From Candidatus Sabulitectum sp. (GTDB taxonomy: Bacteria; Fermentibacterota; Fermentibacteria; Fermentibacterales; JCC-6), in NCBI GenBank assembly GCA_029938555.1, contig JAOZUR010000026.1:1-37454 (forward strand): DNA of 37,454 bases, in the 5' to 3' direction. Position 1 is the stretch's first letter. Each line of letters starts with the position of its first letter. This document shows positions 16,336 through 24,526 of the stretch, piece by piece. The notes below the pieces were generated by a model. That model did no database searches, was not told where the DNA came from, and was given only the letters and a program-made list of their open reading frames with translations. The position numbers were made by a program, and so were the translations under genes.

Positions 16336-17549
16336 TGCGACAACCTTTCCAGCAGTTTCACTATAGAAGTTTCCTGTTTTTTTCTAACGGTATCCTGAGC
16401 AGAAAGAACTTCATCATGGCAGACTGAATCACCACTTTCTGTGGCATTGGTAATAAGTGCCATGGCAAGAACCCGACACCCCAAACCTCTTAAAGTAAGC
16501 GCTTCCTGAGCTGTAGACATGGAAACTGCTGAAGCACCGCTTTTTCTGATAAGATCAACTTCAGCTGCGGTTTCATAAGCAGGGCCTGATACACATGCAA
16601 AAACTCCCTTATGAGGTTTCTTTAGACATTGTTCAGCTGTTTTCTGCAACGACTTAGAGTAAACATCTGCTCCTATATAAATATCTGGAGATTCAGGTAT
16701 GCACCCTGAAAAATTAATGTGATCAGTAAAAATCATAACATCGCCGACCTTGTAACTAAAATCAATTGCGCCTGCTGAGCTTGTTAAAACCCAGGTATCT
16801 ACACCAATGGAAGCCAAAGCAGCAGGAAGAAGAGTAATTTCATCACCTGAATACCCCTGGTAATGATGCCGTCTACCCATGACAAAAACAATCTTGCCAT
16901 CAGCGCTGGTACGCAACATCTGACCGTGCCCTTGAACTGCTTGCCCAGCCATGCCAGGAATATCTGAAAAATTAATAGTTTCACCTTCACCAAAAGGTTC
17001 TGTGGCCCATCCCAAACCTGAACCCAGAATAACACCAATCTTGGGTACTGTTTTCAGATTATTGTATAGGTAATGTGCAGTTTTCAAAGTCGCTGAAACT
17101 GGTTTCAGCTTTTTACTCATAAATAACCCATGCTGATCTTTGCCATAAAAATCAGCCAATTCCTTCTTTACTGAAAAATTAAGCTTACTGTAAAAAGAAA
17201 CAGCTGGAGCATTCTGTGAACGAACTTCCAGAGTTACTTTTTCAGCCCCCATCTGCCTTCCCCAGTGTACCGCGGAACCAAGAAGGTTTCTGGCAATGCT
17301 TCTTCGTCTGTAATCAGGGTGAACTCCCAGGCTGATTATGTGAAGAATACCTGGTGCAGAAAATACTGCTGAGATGTAACCGATAGCACAACCGGAATCA
17401 TATGCAGCCAGCGTAAAAAGTGATGGATCTCTTGCAATAAGCCCTTCTATTTCTTCAAGATCCCATGGGGCAGGAAAACATAACTGCTCAAGTTGAAAGA
17501 GCTTATCAGCATCGCAAGTAGAAGGACGATAATATTCTATAGTATTCAT
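16332..17549 (-). CDS. Fusion of a RimI-like acetyltransferase with a purine nucleoside phosphorylase
   Basis: Residues 1-148 form a GNAT domain of the RimI type: F-P-A-P-W near 27-31, the acetyl-CoA loop in H-P-D-Y-R-R-R-S-I-A, then L-E-V-R-S-Q-N-A-P-A and F-Y-S-K-L-N-F. RimI acetylates the N-terminus of ribosomal protein S18 in E. coli. Residues about 165-405 form a trimeric-type purine nucleoside phosphorylase: V-I-L-G-S-G-L-G (phosphate site), G-R-x-H-x-Y-Q-G-Y as G-R-R-H-H-Y-Q-G-Y, S-S-A-G-A-I where N-A-A-G is usual, G-P-A-Y-E-T, and I-T-N-A-T-E near the base-binding Asn. No stop or frame break separates the two. The neighbour tsaB overlaps by 4 bases, and tsaB-rimI adjacency is common. 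The PNP half is the unusual addition. Confidence 0.9.
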   Translation of the reverse strand: MNTIEYYRPSTCDADKLFQLEQLCFPAPWDLEEIEGLIARDPSLFTLAAYDSGCAIGYISAVFSAPGILHIISLGVHPDYRRRSIARNLLGSAVHWGRQMGAEKVTLEVRSQNAPAVSFYSKLNFSVKKELADFYGKDQHGLFMSKKLKPVSATLKTAHYLYNNLKTVPKIGVILGSGLGWATEPFGEGETINFSDIPGMAGQAVQGHGQMLRTSADGKIVFVMGRRHHYQGYSGDEITLLPAALASIGVDTWVLTSSAGAIDFSYKVGDVMIFTDHINFSGCIPESPDIYIGADVYSKSLQKTAEQCLKKPHKGVFACVSGPAYETAAEVDLIRKSGASAVSMSTAQEALTLRGLGCRVLAMALITNATESGDSVCHDEVLSAQDTVRKKQETSIVKLLERLSQ

Positions 17550-18202
17550 TCAGCACTAATCCTCTGGTTAAACTCTCGTAAATACAATGGCTCTATGTCT
17601 TGATCAAAACCATCCCTTGCAGCCAAGGTATTTGCACAAACTGCTACAATAGATGGTCTACTTATATCCATAATAGGGTGAACCCATTTCAAATCAGGAC
17701 TGTTTATCTCGGTTCTTCCAGAACCTACAGCAGCAAAGTTTTTGCCGAAAACAAGTTTTTCCAGAACTCCTGCTGCATAAAGAGACTGTGGCAAAATTTC
17801 TTCTGACAACGGATCTGGTGACGAAAAAGCAGCTGCAAAAACTTCACCTGATCTTGCTCGAATGCAAGAAAGAACAGAACCTTCAGGTAACGAAGCTGCT
17901 ATAACACGAAGAGTGGATACTCCCTTCACTGGAACATTCCACCCTGCAGCTAATCCAAGCACCGTTGCAAGACCAATTCTAAGCCCTGTATATGATCCTG
18001 GGCCAAGAGAAACCCCAATCCCTGACAAATTTCTTCCGGTTATACCTGATTCGCTCAAAGCCTTCTGAACAGCAGGTAATAATTTTTCTGAATGAAAACC
18101 TTTCACAGGCAAAAGTGTTTCAGTAAGCAATACTCCATCTTCTAACAATGCAACACCACCCATAGATGCTGTTGTATCAATACCCAGCCAGATTCCACTC
18201 AA
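17546..18202 (-). CDS. tsaB: t6A synthesis protein TsaB
   Basis: TsaB is the non-catalytic partner of TsaD in making N6-threonylcarbamoyladenosine at tRNA position 37. The protein has the ASKHA N-terminus G-I-D-T-T-A-S-M-G-G, then G-F-H-S-E-K-L-L and the hallmark G-P-G-S-Y-T-G-L-R-I-G. An ATG at 18235 is in frame, but it lacks a ribosome binding site and would add 11 residues not typical of the family. I prefer the TTG at 18202, which follows AGGAGAG and places the conserved I-D-T-T close to the start (218 residues). With that start the gene overlaps tsaE by 26 bases. TsaD and TsaC are not in the window. Confidence 0.93.
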   Translation of the reverse strand: MSGIWLGIDTTASMGGVALLEDGVLLTETLLPVKGFHSEKLLPAVQKALSESGITGRNLSGIGVSLGPGSYTGLRIGLATVLGLAAGWNVPVKGVSTLRVIAASLPEGSVLSCIRARSGEVFAAAFSSPDPLSEEILPQSLYAAGVLEKLVFGKNFAAVGSGRTEINSPDLKWVHPIMDISRPSIVAVCANTLAARDGFDQDIEPLYLREFNQRISAE

Positions 18203-18614
18203 CTTGTACTCTCCTGCTTTCAAGTGAATCTCCATTTGAGATCAAAATTGTGCAACCATGTCTTTTACTAAAATCTTCCATGCGCTCAGGCCATTCAATT
18301 AACACAACCGCATCAGATTCCAATATTTCTTCAAACCCAAGCATTAACATTTCTTCATAAGAACCGTGAAGTCTGTAAAGATCCATGTGATGAACTTCCA
18401 GCCCTTTCGTAGGGATATCATACACTGCATCCATAATAAAAGTCGGGCTTGGAATGGAACCTTCAACTCCCAATGCACGGATAAATGCTCTGGCAAAAGT
18501 AGATTTACCAGCTCCCAGGGGGCCAGACAGAAAAAATCTATCCCCTGGTTTTACAACTTTTGCAAACTCTTCTGCAAGCGCTTCCAATTCAGCTGTATTC
18601 AGTTCTTTAATCAT
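18177..18614 (-). CDS. tsaE: t6A synthesis ATPase TsaE
   Basis: TsaE is the small P-loop ATPase required for t6A synthesis with TsaB, TsaC and TsaD. At 145 residues it has the usual length. The Walker A motif G-P-L-G-A-G-K-S-T is at 31-39, followed by S-P-T-F near 56-59, H-H-M-D-L-Y-R-L and V-V-L-I-E-W-P-E-R, all standard. The ATG at 18614 overlaps the porX stop as ATGA, and its 3' end contains the ribosome binding site and start of tsaB. The direct coupling to porX is notable, since the regulator has no known role in tRNA modification. Confidence 0.95.
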   Translation of the reverse strand: MIKELNTAELEALAEEFAKVVKPGDRFFLSGPLGAGKSTFARAFIRALGVEGSIPSPTFIMDAVYDIPTKGLEVHHMDLYRLHGSYEEMLMLGFEEILESDAVVLIEWPERMEDFSKRHGCTILISNGDSLESRRVQVEWNLAGY

Positions 18615-20164
18615 CTGTACCTCTTTGGTCTAAGCACTTCACAGGGCACAAGCATTTCTTCCAATGAAACCCCTCCATGCTGAAATGATCCTTTGAACTT
18701 ATACATATCCTCTTTGTTAAAACCTTGCTGCATTAAAAGATAATCTTCTCTGGCGAAAAGATAAGTTTTTCTAGGATTATCATCAGGCAATCCCCATTCC
18801 GCAGGTTTAGTAACAGCTAAGGAATGTTTAGGATCAGCACTCAATGCATGACCAAATCTGTACCTCACGCTGTGGGACATCCCCCTTGAACCTCGTACTG
18901 TGGTTATTCGATTTGCCTGTGTTGAACCATGATCACTTGTAACAATAATTGTAGCACCCCGAGCACTAAGAGTTTTTATCAAATCAAAAAGAAAAGAGTG
19001 TTCAAACCACCCTTCTGCCAGCCTTCTGAATGCTGGAACATCAGGTGCAATATCTCTTATAAGATCAAGCTCTGACCTGCCATGGGTAAGGTTATCTATA
19101 AAGTTAACAACAAGAGCCATAAATCCATTTCTAAGGAAATGCGAAAGACCCCGTTTAAGATTGCTGCCTTCTTGACGGTTAGATACCTTCACATAATCTA
19201 TTTTTTCCTTTATGCGCCAACCGTTTCTTCCAAGGGCATCACCCAACAAAAGATTTTCATAAGAATTGAGACCTGGAACCCCATACTCCTCAATCCAGTG
19301 TGACCTGTAAAATCTCCAGATATCTCTGGGTAACAATCCACTAAAAATTGAGTTACGGCTATAAGGGGTTGCTGTGGGAAGCCCTGCAACCATAAAACCA
19401 GGCTCTCTGTGATACCAATGTTCAATATATTTAGCCATAAGCAACCATTGATCATGCCTCATGCAATCAACAACAAGAAAAACTACCTCGCCGTTACCTT
19501 TTAACAGTTCGGGAACAACCACCCTTTTAAGCACATTATGCGACATAATAGGAGCTGATTCAGGTGATGCTATCCAATTGGGATAATTCTTTTCAATGAA
19601 GCGAGAAAAACCCATCTCAACCTGATCAAGACCGCCACCTTGAATTCCATGCAAACGCTGGTCCAACTCTCCGCCCAGATTAATATCCTTTTCCATCCAG
19701 GAATGGTAAAGATGTGTCCAGTCAGCTAGAGAATTGTTTTGGCTGTGACGAATTTTTTCTGTTTCAGATATTACTTCACTAGCTGCTTTATTCACTTTTA
19801 ACTTGCCTGATTCAAGTAATCTTTTCAACACAAGCAAGATTTGACTTGGATTTACAGGTTTGGTCAGGAAGTCTGCAATAGTTCCAGCCAAAGCCTTGTC
19901 CATCAGCTCTTCTTCCTCACTTTGAGTCACCATGACCACCGGAAGATCTTTATAACTTTTACGAATTTCATGTACTGTTTCAAGACCATCCATGCCAACC
20001 ATCATCTGATCCATTAATACAAGATCAACCCGTATGCTTCGAAGAATCTCCAATGCTTCCCTTCCACTACTGGCTGGAATAATCTCATAATCCCTTTTCT
20101 GCAGGAAACGGATATGAGCTTGTAGATGATCAATTTCATCATCAACCCACAAAATTGTTATCAC
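18611..20164 (-). CDS. porX: PorX-type response regulator with PglZ domain
   Basis: In Porphyromonas PorX is the regulator that, with PorY, controls type IX secretion genes. Its PglZ domain has phosphodiesterase activity on cyclic and linear oligonucleotides. This 517-residue protein has an N-terminal receiver domain (V-D-D-E at 7-10, phosphoacceptor D52 in V-L-M-D-Q-M-M, T80, K102). A helical linker follows to about 205, then an alkaline-phosphatase-fold PglZ domain: V-V-D-C-M-R-H-D near 231-238, T-A-T-P-Y-S-R-N-S-I-F with the catalytic-type threonine, and T-S-D-H-G-S-T. Length matches PorX. The start is GTG after AAGGGGGAAC, inside the 3' end of the kinase gene (23-base overlap). No DNA-binding domain is present. 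Confidence 0.93.
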   Translation of the reverse strand: MITILWVDDEIDHLQAHIRFLQKRDYEIIPASSGREALEILRSIRVDLVLMDQMMVGMDGLETVHEIRKSYKDLPVVMVTQSEEEELMDKALAGTIADFLTKPVNPSQILLVLKRLLESGKLKVNKAASEVISETEKIRHSQNNSLADWTHLYHSWMEKDINLGGELDQRLHGIQGGGLDQVEMGFSRFIEKNYPNWIASPESAPIMSHNVLKRVVVPELLKGNGEVVFLVVDCMRHDQWLLMAKYIEHWYHREPGFMVAGLPTATPYSRNSIFSGLLPRDIWRFYRSHWIEEYGVPGLNSYENLLLGDALGRNGWRIKEKIDYVKVSNRQEGSNLKRGLSHFLRNGFMALVVNFIDNLTHGRSELDLIRDIAPDVPAFRRLAEGWFEHSFLFDLIKTLSARGATIIVTSDHGSTQANRITTVRGSRGMSHSVRYRFGHALSADPKHSLAVTKPAEWGLPDDNPRKTYLFAREDYLLMQQGFNKEDMYKFKGSFQHGGVSLEEMLVPCEVLRPKRYR

Positions 20165-21521
20165 GATTTGTTCCCCCTTTCAATGGAAGAAGAATACTAA
20201 AAACTGTTCCAACTTCAGGTGTGCTGGATAACAGACGGATTGAACCGTTATGATATTCCTCAATTATTCTTTTTGCCAAAGACAAACCAAGCCCCCATCC
20301 ACCTTTTCTTGTGGTAAAACCCGCCTGGAAAATTCGTCCCTGATTAGCATAAGGTATTCCTTTACCATTATCTGACACGCGAATTTCAATCTCAGTGGCT
20401 GCTGTATGAGTATAATCACAACTCACAATAACTTTACCGCCTTCCGGCTTGCCTGCACAAGATGCAATTGAATTCTTGATAAGGTTTTCAAGAACCCAAC
20501 CAATCAAAACACGGTTGCCACTAATGATGTGTTCCTGGTTGCTCTGATTAAATTCAAGCTCGACTCCTCTTCCAAGAAGACCCTTTCTAGCATTGAAATA
20601 GCCCACAATTTCTGAAACTGACTGTTCAATGTCCATGGGAATCAACTTTGGTTTCCTTCCCATTTGACCATAACGCTGTGCAATGCTGTTCAGGCGATTT
20701 ACATCTGCATTCATATGAACCAGTGCTTCATCTAGTTCATCCAGGTCCGGGTCGTCTTTCATCAACTCAATCCATCCCATTAAAGATGAAAGAGGGGTGC
20801 TAATCTGATGAGCTGTTTCCCTTGCAAAACCAACCCAAGACATATTCTTGTCTCTGGAAATTTCAGAACGAAGAAACATAAACACAACAGCAGCAATAAG
20901 CAGAAGTAAACCCAGTTCAAGGAATGGTATAATTTTCATTTGTGTATTCAAATCTGATGTTCCAAAAAACAAGTGACCAATGGTATCCCCACGGGCAATG
21001 ATGGGAATTGGATCATTTTGTGCAGAAAGAATATCCATTCGTTTTCTAAATTCCTGAATTCTGCCTTCTGGAAATCCATCAACAACTCCACCATCAACAA
21101 TTTGCGGATTATTATCAACGTCAGCAAAAATTGTTGGAAAATCTAGCCTTGTTACAAGATCCCCAAAAAGTTTTCTGGTGAAATGAATAACCTCAGTTCT
21201 CTCTTCAGGTAATAAGCGTTCAGTATGAATATGAGAAGTTGTTTCTGAACAGTTTACACAGAACAGTGAATCTGTTTCTACCGAATGATTTGCCCTTGCT
21301 GTGGGAAATCCGCACACTGTACATGACATTATCCCAAGATCATCTCCTACTACACTTAACGGATACTGTACCCCAGCCCAAAGCCAAGCAATTGTTTCGC
21401 AATCTTTTCTATTTGAGCTTTCAAGCTTATCCACAAGATCATGGGTATACCACAAGAACACCCAGATAGTAATACCTGCAAACAGGATAAAAGCCAAACG
21501 CCTTCTGAAAGTATTTTGCAT
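20142..21521 (-). CDS. porY: PorY-like sensor histidine kinase with a four-cysteine extracytoplasmic sensor
   Basis: This is the presumed partner kinase of PorX. The 459-residue protein has membrane helices at about 9-26 and 198-217 around an extracytoplasmic domain. The H-box is A-R-E-T-A-H-Q-I-S-T-P-L with H238, very close to the PorY type. The ATPase domain has N-L-I-K-N-S-I, D-N-G-K-G-I, and G-G-W-G-L-G-L-S-L-A. The sensor domain contains two C-x-x-C pairs, C67/C70 and C88/C91, spaced like a zinc ribbon or a redox-sensing cluster, which I do not recall from PorY. It begins 1 base after the larA-like stop and overlaps porX by 23 bases, so kinase and regulator are likely made together. Confidence 0.85.
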   Translation of the reverse strand: MQNTFRRRLAFILFAGITIWVFLWYTHDLVDKLESSNRKDCETIAWLWAGVQYPLSVVGDDLGIMSCTVCGFPTARANHSVETDSLFCVNCSETTSHIHTERLLPEERTEVIHFTRKLFGDLVTRLDFPTIFADVDNNPQIVDGGVVDGFPEGRIQEFRKRMDILSAQNDPIPIIARGDTIGHLFFGTSDLNTQMKIIPFLELGLLLLIAAVVFMFLRSEISRDKNMSWVGFARETAHQISTPLSSLMGWIELMKDDPDLDELDEALVHMNADVNRLNSIAQRYGQMGRKPKLIPMDIEQSVSEIVGYFNARKGLLGRGVELEFNQSNQEHIISGNRVLIGWVLENLIKNSIASCAGKPEGGKVIVSCDYTHTAATEIEIRVSDNGKGIPYANQGRIFQAGFTTRKGGWGLGLSLAKRIIEEYHNGSIRLLSSTPEVGTVFSILLPLKGGTNRDNNFVG

Positions 21522-21522
21522 T

Positions 21523-22554
21523 TTATGTTTCCATTACTGGGAAAACAAATCCCGCATTTTCTATTACCGTTTCAATTGGTACTTTATTGTTTTCAAAACC
21601 AAATCTACGCATATCCAATCCTGTTCTAAATGAAAGCCTAATTCTATTTCTTATCTTATGAAGCCTGATAGCTGCATGGTCACCAAGTACATATTCCCCA
21701 TGGGACTTTGGGATAACAGGCAAAGATGCGGTGGCCAAAAGAAGAGATTCCATCTGTTTTGCCCCCAGCCCTTCAAAACAACTGGACGCAAGCACCAGTT
21801 CACCACCATCCTGTACCGCATGATGCCACATAAATATAGCTTTCATACTTTGGTAAAGACTCACTTCTAAACTTTTTCCAGGCCTGACCTCGAGAGAAGA
21901 ATATTTTTCCCTAACAACCACTCCACACCGATTAGCTGCAACATCTGCAGCTTTATAGAATGAAGAATCATAGCCCCCGCAAAATACTGTATCACTTCCG
22001 GAAACACCATTAATCATAATGATTTCAGTTCTGGCAGCCAGTAAAGCTGCCCCTTCCATCATATCTTCATGCACTGGATTGCCTGCCAGTCTACCTGGTT
22101 GAGCCTGTTCCGAACATGCTAAAAAATGATTCTGAACAACAGTTTTTCGGGAAGAAACACCAGGAAGAAAAGATTTCCTTCCTCCGGTAAAACCGGCAAA
22201 ATAATGTGGTTCAACTGTATTTATAGCTAAAACAGGCCCATCAAACATCCAGGGATGCATTTCCACAACGGTTCCACGAGATGTAGTTCCAATCTTAATA
22301 TGAGTTCCATCATCACACATATTGCTTTCTGCTTTTGGGTTTCCAGCATCACAATCACCAAGAATCAAAGAAGCCTCAAAATCTGTAACAGCTCGGTGAG
22401 TACCGGTTGCAAAAAGAAACCTTACCCTTCCTTGTAGTACACTTTTCAGTTCTGCAAGATAGCTAGCTGGAGATGGTCTGGTACCATCATTAACAACAAC
22501 AGTAATGGTTCCGCGAATATTTGCAATTCGGTCTTGAATTTCTAATATGGACAT
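21523..22554 (-). CDS. LarA-like (DUF2088) nickel-pincer racemase/epimerase family protein
   Basis: The LarA family uses a nickel-pincer nucleotide cofactor to racemise or epimerise 2-hydroxyacids. All key LarA residues appear in order: D23 and R26 in N-D-G-T-R-P, H53 in A-T-G-T-H-R, H117 in E-P-H-Y-F-A-G-F, K127 in G-G-R-K-S (cofactor attachment), and H143 (nickel ligand). Spacing agrees with LarA from the second histidine on. An ATG at 22626 is in frame but is unlikely. The ATG at 22554, after AAGGGA, gives 343 residues, about 50 shorter than LarA at the N-terminus. No larB, larC or larE is present, so the cofactor must come from elsewhere. Substrate is unknown. It opens the operon leading to porY/porX. 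Confidence 0.85.
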   Translation of the reverse strand: MSILEIQDRIANIRGTITVVVNDGTRPSPASYLAELKSVLQGRVRFLFATGTHRAVTDFEASLILGDCDAGNPKAESNMCDDGTHIKIGTTSRGTVVEMHPWMFDGPVLAINTVEPHYFAGFTGGRKSFLPGVSSRKTVVQNHFLACSEQAQPGRLAGNPVHEDMMEGAALLAARTEIIMINGVSGSDTVFCGGYDSSFYKAADVAANRCGVVVREKYSSLEVRPGKSLEVSLYQSMKAIFMWHHAVQDGGELVLASSCFEGLGAKQMESLLLATASLPVIPKSHGEYVLGDHAAIRLHKIRNRIRLSFRTGLDMRRFGFENNKVPIETVIENAGFVFPVMET

Positions 22555-22595
22555 GGCTTCCCTTAATGGATAGACTACAGTCATAAATGAACAAA

Positions 22596-22623
22596 AGAAT
22601 ATAAACGCCACAGGGAGGTTCAA
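22596..22623 (-). promoter_or_regulatory. Candidate promoter of the larA-porY-porX-tsaE-folC operon
   Basis: Read leftward, TTGAAC (22623-22618), a 16-base spacer and TATTCT (22601-22596) precede the chosen ATG at 22554 by about 40 bases. The -35 box overlaps the AGGAGG-like ribosome binding site of the divergent gene at 22625, so the two divergent units share about 70 bases. I found no convincing promoter for the rightward gene within this space. Confidence 0.4.
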
Positions 22624-22624
22624 C

Positions 22625-24526
22625 ATGAGTTTTAAAAAGAGGTTTTCTCCGTTTCTTGTTTTCCTGATAATTCTGCTGGTAACTACAGCGGGAATTGCCT
22701 TGGCCAGAGCCGGCGGTGGGCAAAGTTATGGAGGCAGTAGATCCGGCGGTTCTAGTGGTTCTGGTGGTTCTGGTGGTGACGGCCTAGGAATTATTATCTA
22801 TTTTCTAATTCGATTATGCATAGAGCAACCATGCATCGGAATCCCCTTGGTAATAGTAATTATTATCGTAGCCATTTTTGTAAAGAAAAAGAATCTCAAG
22901 AAACAGTACAGTACTATTCAACAGGCTGGCAACAGAGGGCTTAATCAAAATCAGGATGTGGTTGCAACAAAAACTGCTCTTGCAAAAATCAAACAGAGAG
23001 ATCCTCAATTTACAACTGCTTCTATTATAAAAAAATCAAATGCAGCCTTCCTTGAAATACAGCAGGCATGGTCGGATCAGGATCTTTCAAAAGTAAGAAG
23101 ATTCATCAGTGATGGAGTTAATGAAAGATTTTCACTTCAGATAGACATGCAGAAAAAACAGAACATCAGAAACAAAATGGAAAATGTTCAAGTTCTTGGT
23201 ACGGAAGTAACATCCATTGAAAGTGATTCCCATTTTGATTCTATTCACCTTAGAATAACTGCAAAAGCAAAAGATACCGACGAGAATCTTACAACCGGTA
23301 GGAAAATACGCACCAACTACTCTGGCACTTTTGTTGAATACTGGAGCTTTGTTAGAAAACCAGGAGTTCAGACTCTGGCCGGAAAAGGCCTTGTTGAAGG
23401 CGTATGCCCTAACTGTGCAGCACCTCTAGAATTGTCTGATTCCGGTAGATGTAAATATTGTGATGCAGTTGTCACCAGCGGTGAGTACGACTGGGTATTA
23501 AGTGAAATAACACAGTCTATTGAATGGAGTACCGCTGCGAATCCTGAAACCGTCCCTGGTTACACCCAGATGATTGAGGCTGATCCTGGTTTCAACTTGC
23601 AGACCATTGAAGATACAGCGTCTGTTATTTTCTGGAGATACATTAAGAGTTATTTTGAGGGCAAAATGGATCCTATTAAAAAACTAGCCACTGAAGAATA
23701 CTCAAATAATCTGGCAGACAGCTTAGAGAACACAAAGGATGGACAATCTCATTTGTTCTTTGCAGATGCTGCAGTGGGAGCAGTGGAAACCCAGAGCATT
23801 ACTCAAGGCACAGACTATGATCGCATTCAAGTTCTTGTGAAGTGGTCAGCTGCAAATAGCTGGATAGATCATACAGGCAAGGTAAAAAGCGGTGGTCAGA
23901 AAACCATTAGACCTCAAATATTCACGCTTCTAAGAAAACACGGGGTTAAAACTCTTGCAGCAACACAGCTTAACAGTGCGCACTGTCCTGGATGTGGAGC
24001 ACCGTACACCGGAGGCGATAGCGGTGCATGTGAATACTGTGGAAGACCTTTGAATGACGGTAGCGGATCTTGGGTGCTTGAATCAATTGGTCCTTTCAGT
24101 ACATCTCGTATTAACTCTGCTGGCGTATCACCAATAACTGGCACTTCAAATGTTTCCACCGACATTCTTCTTCTTGCCATGGCAAGCACAATGTATGCTG
24201 ATGGCGAGCTTGATGACAAAGAGATGGACATGTTAGGGTCATTTGCCAGTCAGCGGGGAGTTTCATCAGAACATCTTGCTACTATTGTAAATACAGTGAA
24301 ACAACCTGATGCACAGCTTCCAAGACCCGCCAACACGGCAGAGGCAACTGAAGTTCTGAAAGCAATGGTTAGAATGTCACTTGCCGATGGAAGAATTGAC
24401 GATACTGAAAAAGCTCTTCTGGAAAATTATGCCACAAGTGCCGGCCTCTCAAAATACGCTGTAACTTCAGCTATAGCAAAACAAAGAAAATCGCTTTACA
24501 AGGAAGCGAAAAAAACACTGAAATGA
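22625..24526 (+). CDS. Membrane protein with two Tim44-like domains, two zinc ribbons and a C-terminal TerB domain
   Basis: The 633-residue protein has an N-terminal membrane segment or signal (about 8-28), a Gly/Ser-rich stretch (29-53), and a second membrane helix (about 70-87). It then shows an internal duplication: a Tim44-like domain (about 125-258) followed by a zinc ribbon (C261, C264, C276, C279), and a second Tim44-like domain (about 320-450) followed by a second ribbon (C454, C457, C469, C472). Both ribbons have the pattern C-P-x-C-x-A-P. Residues about 512-630 form a TerB domain (M-Y-A-D-G-E-L-D-x-K-E, later S-L-A-D-G-R-I-D-D-T-E), an all-helical metal-binding module. The ATG follows GGGAGG. 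It overlaps the PLD-like gene by 4 bases. Single Tim44-TerB proteins are known; the role here is not. Confidence 0.85.
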   Translation: MSFKKRFSPFLVFLIILLVTTAGIALARAGGGQSYGGSRSGGSSGSGGSGGDGLGIIIYFLIRLCIEQPCIGIPLVIVIIIVAIFVKKKNLKKQYSTIQQAGNRGLNQNQDVVATKTALAKIKQRDPQFTTASIIKKSNAAFLEIQQAWSDQDLSKVRRFISDGVNERFSLQIDMQKKQNIRNKMENVQVLGTEVTSIESDSHFDSIHLRITAKAKDTDENLTTGRKIRTNYSGTFVEYWSFVRKPGVQTLAGKGLVEGVCPNCAAPLELSDSGRCKYCDAVVTSGEYDWVLSEITQSIEWSTAANPETVPGYTQMIEADPGFNLQTIEDTASVIFWRYIKSYFEGKMDPIKKLATEEYSNNLADSLENTKDGQSHLFFADAAVGAVETQSITQGTDYDRIQVLVKWSAANSWIDHTGKVKSGGQKTIRPQIFTLLRKHGVKTLAATQLNSAHCPGCGAPYTGGDSGACEYCGRPLNDGSGSWVLESIGPFSTSRINSAGVSPITGTSNVSTDILLLAMASTMYADGELDDKEMDMLGSFASQRGVSSEHLATIVNTVKQPDAQLPRPANTAEATEVLKAMVRMSLADGRIDDTEKALLENYATSAGLSKYAVTSAIAKQRKSLYKEAKKTLK

